Source of the DNA: Demequina sp. NBRC 110057
Lineage (GTDB): Bacteria > Actinomycetota > Actinomycetes > Actinomycetales > Demequinaceae
Direction: 5' to 3'
Length of the DNA: 64,000 nucleotides
Assembly: GCF_002090175.1 (NCBI RefSeq)
Contig: NZ_BBRN01000006.1
Span: 372,001-436,000 of the forward strand
How positions within the stretch are numbered: position 1 is the first letter of the stretch; each line of letters begins with the position of its first letter. Position numbers and translations under genes: made by a program. Positions 9,017 to 16,556 of the stretch are shown in pieces. Under the pieces are notes generated by a model that searched no databases, was not told the DNA's origin, and worked only from the letters and a program-made list of their open reading frames with translations.

Positions 9017-11148
9017 GCGCCGCCCCCGCCTCGCACGGCGCCGTCCTCGTCGACGGCGCCGTGCGCCTGTCCGCGCCAGGGGTCGAGGTAGTCCTCGACC
9101 TCGCGCCCGGCTACCCCGTGGTGCTCCACTGGGGTGCGCCGCTGGGCGACGTTGAGGTCGCGGACCTGCGCGTGTTGACCGCCGGTGCGGTGCCCGGCGC
9201 CGACCTCGACGATCTCGCCGACCCCGGCATGCTGCGCGAGAACGCCCGCGGCTTCACCGGCCGGCCCGCCCTGCGAGGCCACCGCGGTGGCGGAGCGTTT
9301 TCCCCGTTGTTTGCGGTGGAGGCGGTCGCGGTCGAGGGCTCGCGCGCCGTGGTGCGGATGGCCGATGCGGCCGCCGGGCTCACGCTCGACCTCACCCTGA
9401 GCATGACGCCCCAGGGAGTGCTGCTGATCGACCAGGCGCTCACCAATGCCGGCGAGGGCGACTACAGCCTCGACGAGCTGTCCGCCTGGCTTCCCGTCCC
9501 CGACCGCGCCACCGAGACGCTCGACTTCTCGGGCCGCTGGCTGCTGGAGCGTCAGCCCCAGCGCCTGCCCTTCGCGCCGGGTCTGCGCCTGCGCGAGGGG
9601 CAGGAGGGGCGCTCCGGCCACGACCACACCGTCGTCCAGTGCGCCCTCACCCCCGACGCGACCACCGAGCGCGGCGAGGTGTGGGCGCTGGGAGTCCTCT
9701 GGAGCGGGGGCATCCGCCACCTGGCCGAGCGCGACGTGCGCGGCCGCGGCGCCCTCGGTGCCGGGGAACTGCTCGAGGCGGGCGAGGCCGAGCTCGCGCC
9801 CGGCGACACGTACGCCGCACCCACCGTGGCGGCGCTGTACTCATCGGCCGGCCTCGACGGCCTCTCGGCCGCGTCGCACGCGTGGCTGCGGTCGCGGCCG
9901 GGCCGTGCCGCATCGGCCAGGCCCCTGACCCTGAACGTGTGGGAGGCCGTGTACTTCGACCACGACCTCGACACCCTCACGCGGCTCGCGGACCGCGCCG
10001 CCGCGGTGGGCGTCGAAAGGTTCGTGCTCGACGACGGCTGGTTCGGATCGCGCCGCGACGACACGAGCGGCCTGGGCGACTGGGTGGTCTCGGACGAGGC
10101 GTGGCCCACGGGGCTCGCTCCCCTGGCCGAGCACGTCCACGGCCTCGGCCTCCAGTTCGGCCTGTGGTTCGAGGGCGAGATGGTGAACCCCGACTCCGAC
10201 CTCTACCGCGCCCACCCCGACTGGATCCTGCAGGTCCCCGGCCGGGTGCCTCCCCTCGCGCGCCAGCAGCTGGTGCTCGGCCTCGTCAACCCCGAGGCGT
10301 ACACGCACGTCCTGGAGTCCGTGAGCGCGCTCGTGGGCGAGCACAGCATCGACTACCTGAAGTGGGATCACAACCGTTTCCTCACCGACGCCGGCCACGC
10401 CGGCACCCCTGCGGCGCGCGAGCAGACCCTCGCGATCTACCGGCTGTTCGACGAGCTCAAGGCCCGTCACCCCGGGCTCGAGATCGAGTCGTGCGCCTCG
10501 GGTGGCGGACGCGTGGACCTCGGCATGGTGTTCCACGCGGATCGCTTCTGGACCTCTGACCAGAACGACCCGCTCGAGCGCCAGCAGATTCAGCGGTGGA
10601 CCTCGCTGGTGATCCCGCCGGAGATGCTGGGCAGCCACATCGGCCCCACCACCTCCCACACCACGGGCAGGACCCACGGGATCCAGCTGCGCGCGGTCAC
10701 GGCGCTCTTCGGGCATGCAGGCATCGAGTGGAACCTGCTCGACGCGACCGATGCCGAGCTCGAGGCGCTCACCGGCTGGACGGCCTTCTACCGGGAGCAT
10801 CGGGCACTGCTGCACGGCGGTCGCGTGGTGCGGGTCGAGCACCCGGACCCCGGCGCCGTGGTGCACGGAGTGGTGGCGTCCGATGCCTCGGCCGCCCTGT
10901 TCGCGTACGTCCAGGTCACGCCGGCGGCTGGCACGTCCCCCGCGGCGTTCCGCCTGCCGGGGCTGGATCCCGCCGCGCGCTACCGCGTGCGCCCGCACGA
11001 GTTCGCCCCCGCCGAGGCCATCCAGAAGGTCGCGCCCGCGTGGATGGATGGCGTCGAGGCGACGGGCGCCGCGCTCGATCGCGTGGGGCTGCGCCCGCCG
11101 ATCCTGCGCCCCGAGCAGGCGCTGCTCGTCGTCGTCGAGCGAATCTAG
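9013..11148 (+). CDS. Alpha-galactosidase, GH36, with a likely CTG start
   Basis: About 711 aa, the usual length for bacterial GH36 enzymes, which remove terminal alpha-galactose from melibiose/raffinose-type sugars. The nucleophile Asp452 is in YLKWDHN and the acid/base Asp516 in WTSDQNDPLERQ; CASGGGRVDLGM lies between them. No ATG or GTG lies near the expected N-terminus. CTG at 9013 overlaps the beta-galactosidase stop (CTGA) and has GGAG 7 nt upstream, the same spacing as the gene before it. The first conventional in-frame start is GTG 9061, which would cut into the N-terminal beta domain. Last gene of the galactoside operon. Confidence 0.9.
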   Translation: MSAAPASHGAVLVDGAVRLSAPGVEVVLDLAPGYPVVLHWGAPLGDVEVADLRVLTAGAVPGADLDDLADPGMLRENARGFTGRPALRGHRGGGAFSPLFAVEAVAVEGSRAVVRMADAAAGLTLDLTLSMTPQGVLLIDQALTNAGEGDYSLDELSAWLPVPDRATETLDFSGRWLLERQPQRLPFAPGLRLREGQEGRSGHDHTVVQCALTPDATTERGEVWALGVLWSGGIRHLAERDVRGRGALGAGELLEAGEAELAPGDTYAAPTVAALYSSAGLDGLSAASHAWLRSRPGRAASARPLTLNVWEAVYFDHDLDTLTRLADRAAAVGVERFVLDDGWFGSRRDDTSGLGDWVVSDEAWPTGLAPLAEHVHGLGLQFGLWFEGEMVNPDSDLYRAHPDWILQVPGRVPPLARQQLVLGLVNPEAYTHVLESVSALVGEHSIDYLKWDHNRFLTDAGHAGTPAAREQTLAIYRLFDELKARHPGLEIESCASGGGRVDLGMVFHADRFWTSDQNDPLERQQIQRWTSLVIPPEMLGSHIGPTTSHTTGRTHGIQLRAVTALFGHAGIEWNLLDATDAELEALTGWTAFYREHRALLHGGRVVRVEHPDPGAVVHGVVASDASAALFAYVQVTPAAGTSPAAFRLPGLDPAARYRVRPHEFAPAEAIQKVAPAWMDGVEATGAALDRVGLRPPILRPEQALLVVVERI

Positions 11149-11165
11149 TTTCCTCCCCCTCCCCG

Positions 11166-11217
11166 ACTGGTGGATTTTGGTCAACGAAGACCCCTTACTT
11201 GACCAAAATCAACTAGT
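11166..11217. repeat. 52-bp palindromic element, copy 2
   Basis: The same element as at 1424-1475, with 44 of 52 identical positions and the same length. The left arm starts ACTGGTGGATTTTGG and the right arm ends ACCAAAATCAACTAGT. It lies 17 bp after the alpha-galactosidase stop and before the zinc-chaperone promoter, so it may end the galactoside transcript. The two copies flank the locus exactly. Confidence 0.85.
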
Positions 11218-11227
11218 CATCGACGCA

Positions 11228-11248
11228 GAACGATAACCGTTATCATTC
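11228..11248. promoter_or_regulatory. Zur-like operator before the zinc chaperone
   Basis: GATAAC-C-GTTATC is a perfect 6-1-6 palindrome at 11232-11244. The symmetry extends to GAA and TTC on the outside, with one mismatch per side, giving a 21-bp site. It closely resembles the AATGATAATCATTATCATT-type boxes of actinobacterial Zur. Its position about 95 bp before an AztD-like zinc chaperone supports zinc-dependent repression. A Fur-type regulator is the main alternative. Confidence 0.7.
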
Positions 11249-11342
11249 TCTGGTACCGTGGAGACCGAGGCGACCGCAGACGCGAGCCTCGGTCACACTC
11301 CCCGACTTCACGAGAGAGGCCGGCGCCCGCGCCGGATTCACC

Positions 11343-12650
11343 ATGACTGACACCGTTCTGAAGCGCCCCGCCCTGATCGCGGGCGCCGGCGTGCTCATGC
11401 TCGCCCTGGCTGGCTGCGCCACCGACGCCGCCGACGAGACCTCCGCCACCGCATCGGCCACCGCCGAGGCCCACGACGAGCACGACCACGACCACGAGGC
11501 GGAGGAGGCCGCCGCGACCGAGAACGCCGCCAAGACCCCGCGCCTCGTCGCCACCTACGACGGCGGCATCGTGGTGCTGGACGCCTCGACGCTCGAGACC
11601 GTCTCCGACATCGAGCTCGCCGGCTTCAACCGCCTGAACGACGCCGGCGACGGCCGCCACGTCGCGGTCTCGACCACGGGCGGATTCCAGATCCTCGACG
11701 CGGGCACCTGGTCGCAGGCGCACGGCGACCACTCGCACTACTTCACTTCCGAGCCCGCCCTCACCGAGCTCACCATCGAGGCCACCACGCCCGGCCACGT
11801 CGTCAACCACGACGGCCTCACCGCGCTGTTCGACGACGGCACCGGCGAGGTCACCGTCGTCGAGTCCGACGAGTGGACCCACATGGTCGAGGAGGGCCAC
11901 CTCGACGTGGTCTCCGAGTACACGGCCGATGAGGCGCACCACGGCGTCGCGGTCGCGACCGAGGATGGCGACATGCTCGTGACGATCGGCAACGAGGACG
12001 CCCGCACCGGCGCCATGCTGCTGGACGAGGACGGCGAGACCATCGTCAGCTCCGACCAGTGCCCCGGCGTCCACGGCGAGACCGCCTTCGTCAACGCCTC
12101 CGACGAGGAGCTCATCATGGTGGGCTGCGAGGATGGCGCTCTCGTCTTCCACGACGACCACGTCCACAAGCTCGACGGCGGCGCCGGGTACGCGCGCTCG
12201 GGCAACCTGTTCTCCGCCGACGGCTCCGACGTGGTGCTCGGCGACTACAAGACCGACCCCGAGGGCACCCTCACCCAGGTCGCCGTCATCGACACCGCCG
12301 CCGAGACCATCACCGCTGTCGACCCGTTCGACGGCTCCGGCGCCGAGTACACCTTCCGCGGCCTCGGCCGCGGCGACGACGGCGAGCTGCTGGTGCTGGG
12401 CACCGACGGCACCCTGCGCGTGCTCGACGAGTCCGGCTCGCTCCAGACCACCATCGACGTCATCGACGCGTGGGAGGTCCCCGAGGAGTGGCAGTCGGCC
12501 CAGCCGGCCCTCATCGCCCTCGACGGCATGGCCTACGTCACCGAGCCCGCCACGGGCGAGATCCACATCGTCGACTACGTGGGCGGCGAGGTGTGGAAGT
12601 CGGCCGACGTCGGCGTCACCATGAACGAGATCGTGGGCGTCACGGGCTAA
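11343..12650 (+). CDS. aztD: AztD-like zinc-chaperone lipoprotein
   Basis: A 435-aa lipoprotein: signal peptide with lipobox LALAGC (about residues 15-24), a His/Asp/Glu-rich tail AHDEHDHDHEAEEAA (about 41-55) suited to binding zinc, then a beta-propeller-like repeat domain starting PRLVATYDGGIVVLD. GFNRLNDAGDGRHV, HGDHSHY and PGHVVNHDG match what I know of AztD, which passes zinc to the AztC binding protein of an ABC importer. No aztABC genes are in the window. An SD-like GAGAGAGG at 11312-11319 is separated from ATG 11343 by a small GC hairpin (11320-11335). Expected to respond to zinc through the Zur-like box. Confidence 0.8.
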   Translation: MTDTVLKRPALIAGAGVLMLALAGCATDAADETSATASATAEAHDEHDHDHEAEEAAATENAAKTPRLVATYDGGIVVLDASTLETVSDIELAGFNRLNDAGDGRHVAVSTTGGFQILDAGTWSQAHGDHSHYFTSEPALTELTIEATTPGHVVNHDGLTALFDDGTGEVTVVESDEWTHMVEEGHLDVVSEYTADEAHHGVAVATEDGDMLVTIGNEDARTGAMLLDEDGETIVSSDQCPGVHGETAFVNASDEELIMVGCEDGALVFHDDHVHKLDGGAGYARSGNLFSADGSDVVLGDYKTDPEGTLTQVAVIDTAAETITAVDPFDGSGAEYTFRGLGRGDDGELLVLGTDGTLRVLDESGSLQTTIDVIDAWEVPEEWQSAQPALIALDGMAYVTEPATGEIHIVDYVGGEVWKSADVGVTMNEIVGVTG

Positions 12651-12667
12651 CCCGTCACCCGCGCAGC

Positions 12668-12709
12668 GCGGCCGTCGCCGCTTCAGGGGCGGCGGCCGCG
12701 TCGCGTTTT
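12668..12709 (+). terminator. Rho-independent terminator after aztD
   Basis: A GC-rich stem (12668-12681 with 12686-12699, 11 of 14 pairs) is followed by GTCGCGTTTT. It lies 17 bp after the aztD stop. Its stem overlaps the last codons of the convergent epimerase gene. Confidence 0.7.
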
Positions 12710-13642
12710 CCCTGCTCGCAGGGTGAAGGCGGCCGATGCCGTGGCCCCCGGCTCGAGCACGATGAGGCCGATGCCGGAGTTCAGCGCGTCGGGCGGGCAG
12801 GTCATGGGCTCCACGGCGACGCTCGCGCGCCGGTCGGCGCCCGCGGCCTCGTCCGCCGTGTAGACCTGCAGCCAGCGATACCCGGCGTCGATCTCCATCT
12901 CGACCGCCGTGCCGGCCGGGCCGTCGAGGGCGACCCGCGCGTTCCCGCTCGCGTCCCGCTCCAGGTCCCCGTAGGTGTGGTTGAGGGCGAGGCCCGCGAG
13001 CGGCCGTCCCCCGCGGAGGTCGAGACCGGGTCCCACATGGCCGATGCCCCCGGGCAGCAGCCGCTCCGGGGTCGCCGCCGCAACAGTCGCGGCGGGCACG
13101 GCCAGGGCCCAGCCGTCGGCGGCGCCGGGGCCCGGCATCGTGCCCGTCCCGGCGCCCGCCACTAGGTACGGGTGTACTCCCCACCCGAGCGGCGCCGCCT
13201 CGTCGTCGAGGTTGGTGGCGGTCACCGTGTGGACGACCCCGCGCTCGGTGACCGCCACCGTCACCGCGAGGTCCACGCGCCAGGGGTAGCCGGCATCGGC
13301 CCCCAGCACGGTGCCGAGCGTCACCGCCACGGGTGACGCGAGCCGCCACCGCCATCGCCTGTCCGCGACACGGCCGTGCAGGGCGGTGCGCCGCTCGGGC
13401 TCGTCGATCCCCACGTCGTACCGGCGTCCGCGCCAGGTGAAGCCGCCGTCGGCGAGCCTGCCGGGCCACGGCGCGAGCATGGCGCCGCGGTAGTCGCCGG
13501 GTGCCGCGGCACCCGGCTCCGCGGCGGTGATGAGCGGATCTCCCAGGAACGATGCCGCGGCGAGCATCGCGCCGAGCGAGGACACGACGGCCTTGTAGCC
13601 GTGAGCCGCGAGGGTGCGGACCTCCGCGTCAGGACCGGGCAT
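12683..13642 (-). CDS. Aldose 1-epimerase family protein
   Basis: A 319-aa galactose-mutarotase-like protein. Typical family features are APWPGRLADGGFTW, the first catalytic His in TALHG, the second in WGVHPYL, and the base Glu in VAVEPMTCPPDALN. These enzymes interconvert alpha and beta anomers of free sugars. ATG 13642 overlaps the DUF5107 gene by 14 bp, so translation is probably coupled. It is the last gene of an operon led by a GH35 beta-galactosidase and may process the released galactose. The C-terminus TRRGRRP is encoded within the stem of the aztD terminator. Confidence 0.85.
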   Translation of the reverse strand: MPGPDAEVRTLAAHGYKAVVSSLGAMLAAASFLGDPLITAAEPGAAAPGDYRGAMLAPWPGRLADGGFTWRGRRYDVGIDEPERRTALHGRVADRRWRWRLASPVAVTLGTVLGADAGYPWRVDLAVTVAVTERGVVHTVTATNLDDEAAPLGWGVHPYLVAGAGTGTMPGPGAADGWALAVPAATVAAATPERLLPGGIGHVGPGLDLRGGRPLAGLALNHTYGDLERDASGNARVALDGPAGTAVEMEIDAGYRWLQVYTADEAAGADRRASVAVEPMTCPPDALNSGIGLIVLEPGATASAAFTLRAGKTRRGRRP

Positions 13643-16556
13643 CCGTCTCCTCGCGCACGAACAGCAGGAGGTCGGGAAGGCTCGTGGCGAAGTAGTCCGT
13701 CACCCCGTCCTCGCGGACCGGCGCCGGCGGCGCGTAGCGCGGGCGCGCCTCGCCGAGGCTGCGCGGAGGATCGACGATGCCGCGGCCCAGCACCGCATTC
13801 GCGGCGTCCCACGCGCCGAGCGCCCTCCCCTCGCCACCCTCCCACGGGTGGAAGGGGCGCGTCTCGAGGATCGCGAGGGCGTCGTCGGCCCGGCCGGAGG
13901 CCGTGAGGAGCTCGGCGTACTCGATGGTGAGGTCGTCACGGGTCAGCACCAGGCCGCGGACGGCCTCGAGTGCCGTGAGGCGGGCCGCTGCCGGGTGGCC
14001 CAGTCGCGCCGCCAACTGGTCACGCTCGTAAAGCAGGCGCGCGTCGCCCGGGGCGGCGGCCACTGCCTGCTCGTAGCGCGACCAGGCGAGAGCGTCGTCG
14101 TGGGTGACGCAGTACGCGGCGAGCCCTGCGTTGCGCAGCACCAGGGGCTCGGTCAGCCCGAGCGCGATCGCCTCCTCCCACAGCCGCGCCGCCTCGACGT
14201 GCCTGCCGGCGCCGTACAGCAGCATGCCGAGCAGCACCCGGGCGGGGGCGTCGGAGGGATCCGCCGCGAGGGCCGCCACCAGCGCGTCGTGGGCGTCCAG
14301 CCCGGAGGGGAAGCACAGGCGCCGGTCGGCGGCGCGCGCCGCCTGTCGCCGGGCGGCGGCCTCGTCGCCGCGACCCGCGCGTTCGAGGAGCCGGGCGGCA
14401 ATGTAGTGCGCGACCGGCGCGACGGTGCCGGTTCCCGAGGGCCCGAGGACCACCGCGGCGTCGAGCGCCGTCAGCGCGCCGTCCACGTCGCCGGCCTTGC
14501 CCAGGTCGAGCGCGACGTCCACGAGGGTGCCGGGGTCGGCGTTCACGGGGCGACCCGCGAGGGTGCGCAGCGTCGCGTCGAGCCTGTCGGCGTCCAGCGC
14601 GCGCTCGAGCACGGCCGCCGCCTCGGCGGCGCGGCCCAGGCGGCGCAGCACGATGGCCCGCACGGCGGCGCGCCTGGCGTCGTGGCTCGCCACCCCGTCC
14701 AGCGAGTCGAGCACCCTCAGCGCCGCGCGGTGCCGGCCGCGCCGCGCGAGCGAGCGCGAGAGTTCGAGCCCCGCCGCCGCGGCCCACGTGCCGTCCCAGC
14801 CGGCCTTTCCCCACGCCGCTTCGGCCTCCTCGTCGCGGCCCAGCCGGGCGAGGATCAGGCCGGCGAGGTAGAACGCCTCGGCGTCGGCGGGATTCGCGTT
14901 GCGGCGAGTGAGGCGGTCCAGTGCGTGTTCGACGCGCTCCAGCGCCTCGGCGTAGCGACCGGCGCGATACAGGCGGTCGGCCATTGCCACGAGCGTGGGG
15001 ACGTGGCCGGGGTCGCGCGCGAGCGCGCGCTCCCAGTACGTCTCGGGGGACCGGGTGGGGTGCCGGTACTGGGCGAGGTGAAGCCCCGTGAGGTACAGCT
15101 CGTCCACGGACTCCGTGGCATCGGGGGTGGGCGGCTCGGTGGCGATCCACGGCTCCTCGTCGTCCACCCGGGCCGGCTCCCACCGCACCAGCAGCGAGCC
15201 GGAGGCGTCGGCGAGCTCCACCGTGGCATCGGCCCGCGAGACGTCGGCACGGAGGCTCGCCACCTCGCCGGGGGCGAGGTCCACGAGAGCCTCGGCCACC
15301 GGCTCGCCGCCCACGAGGATGCGCGCCCGCGCGCCCGCCTGCGGTGAGGTGACCGCGAACGTCGCGACCAGCGGGCCGTCCTGGCTGACGTTGACGGCGG
15401 CATCGGGCGTCGCCTGGTGCGCGGGGCCGATGCCCGGGATCGGGTACCAAGACTGCGTGAAGGTCTTGGTCTCGCCCGGCAGGAGCCAGGAGAAGTCCGG
15501 CTGGTTGTCGGTGTAGACGCCGGCCATGAGCTCCACGTAGGGGCCGTCTCCATCCGTGAGCTGGTCGTCCCAGGCATGCCCGAACGGCGCATTTCCCCAG
15601 GTCCACTGCTTCTTGCCGGGGGACACGCGGCGCTCGGCCCAGTGCACGAACCCGGCGCGCGCCGCGTGGTCGTAGCCGCCGAAGAAGTCCTGTTGCGAGT
15701 CCACGATCATGTACGAGGTGGGCACGGGGATGTTGCGGTACCAGTCGAGGCGATCGACGCCCTCCTGCTCCGCGGCAAGCGCCGGATAGTCGACGTTGTA
15801 GTACGGGCGGTCCGCCGAGGGGAACGCGGTGAGCGCCCGGCGCGCGTGGTCGGCGACGTACCTCACGTCCTCGGGGAAGAACGACTGGTAGTCGTCGTGG
15901 ACGCGCGCGGCGACGTTGGACCACCACAGGAAGGTCTGGCGCTCGCTCGAGCGGTTGTGGACGCGCACCGCGAGCTCGACCACGGAGCTGTCGGGCCGCA
16001 GCCGGATGCCGTGCTGGGCCGCCATGCGCGCGAACGGGTCGTGGTCGTGGCACCACAGGGTGACGGTGCCGTCGGCGTCGCGCTCGATCTCCGTCTCGAC
16101 GGGCAGGTAGGTGGCGGGGCGGTGGTGCTGCGGCCAGTTGAACTCGACGCCGCCGCTGATCCACGGGCCCGCGAGCCCCACGAGCGCGGGCTTGATGACG
16201 TTATTGCGATAGAAGAAGTCGTAGCCAGTGGTCTTGTCGTAGCCGATGTGGATGCGGCCGCCCAACTCCGGCAGCACCACCAGCCGGACGTACGCGTTCT
16301 CGAGGTGCACCGCGCGCCAGTCGCGGGCGACGGGGGAGTCAGCGATCGACTCCGTGAACGGCAGCGGGTAGACCCGCCCGCTCGAGCCCTGGTAGACGCG
16401 TCGGTCCAGGTAGAGCGGGTAGTCGCAGGGTTCGCCCGCCTCGTAGGTGCGGATGGTCAGCGGCTCCTCCCACGCGACGGCGCCGCCAGCCGCGAGGGTC
16501 GCTGCGTGCTCGCCGGTCGCCTCCGGCAGGACGATGCTGTCGGGCCCGGCGTTCAT
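13629..16556 (-). CDS. DUF5107 protein with TPR repeats
   Basis: A 975-aa cytoplasmic protein. The N-terminal half (about residues 25-400) is the DUF5107 beta-rich domain, recognised by LVVLPELGGRIHIGYDKTT, YRNNVIKPALVGL and WISGGVEFNWPQHHRP; it resembles sugar-binding folds of epimerases and GH family proteins. The C-terminal half (about 480-950) consists of helical tetratricopeptide repeats. The catalytic role of DUF5107 is not established to my knowledge. It sits between GH35 and an epimerase with 4-bp and 14-bp overlaps, so a direct role in handling the same sugar is likely. The conserved His/Glu pairs (EFNWPQHH) could be an active site; that is inference. Confidence 0.82.
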   Translation of the reverse strand: MNAGPDSIVLPEATGEHAATLAAGGAVAWEEPLTIRTYEAGEPCDYPLYLDRRVYQGSSGRVYPLPFTESIADSPVARDWRAVHLENAYVRLVVLPELGGRIHIGYDKTTGYDFFYRNNVIKPALVGLAGPWISGGVEFNWPQHHRPATYLPVETEIERDADGTVTLWCHDHDPFARMAAQHGIRLRPDSSVVELAVRVHNRSSERQTFLWWSNVAARVHDDYQSFFPEDVRYVADHARRALTAFPSADRPYYNVDYPALAAEQEGVDRLDWYRNIPVPTSYMIVDSQQDFFGGYDHAARAGFVHWAERRVSPGKKQWTWGNAPFGHAWDDQLTDGDGPYVELMAGVYTDNQPDFSWLLPGETKTFTQSWYPIPGIGPAHQATPDAAVNVSQDGPLVATFAVTSPQAGARARILVGGEPVAEALVDLAPGEVASLRADVSRADATVELADASGSLLVRWEPARVDDEEPWIATEPPTPDATESVDELYLTGLHLAQYRHPTRSPETYWERALARDPGHVPTLVAMADRLYRAGRYAEALERVEHALDRLTRRNANPADAEAFYLAGLILARLGRDEEAEAAWGKAGWDGTWAAAAGLELSRSLARRGRHRAALRVLDSLDGVASHDARRAAVRAIVLRRLGRAAEAAAVLERALDADRLDATLRTLAGRPVNADPGTLVDVALDLGKAGDVDGALTALDAAVVLGPSGTGTVAPVAHYIAARLLERAGRGDEAAARRQAARAADRRLCFPSGLDAHDALVAALAADPSDAPARVLLGMLLYGAGRHVEAARLWEEAIALGLTEPLVLRNAGLAAYCVTHDDALAWSRYEQAVAAAPGDARLLYERDQLAARLGHPAAARLTALEAVRGLVLTRDDLTIEYAELLTASGRADDALAILETRPFHPWEGGEGRALGAWDAANAVLGRGIVDPPRSLGEARPRYAPPAPVREDGVTDYFATSLPDLLLFVREETDARS

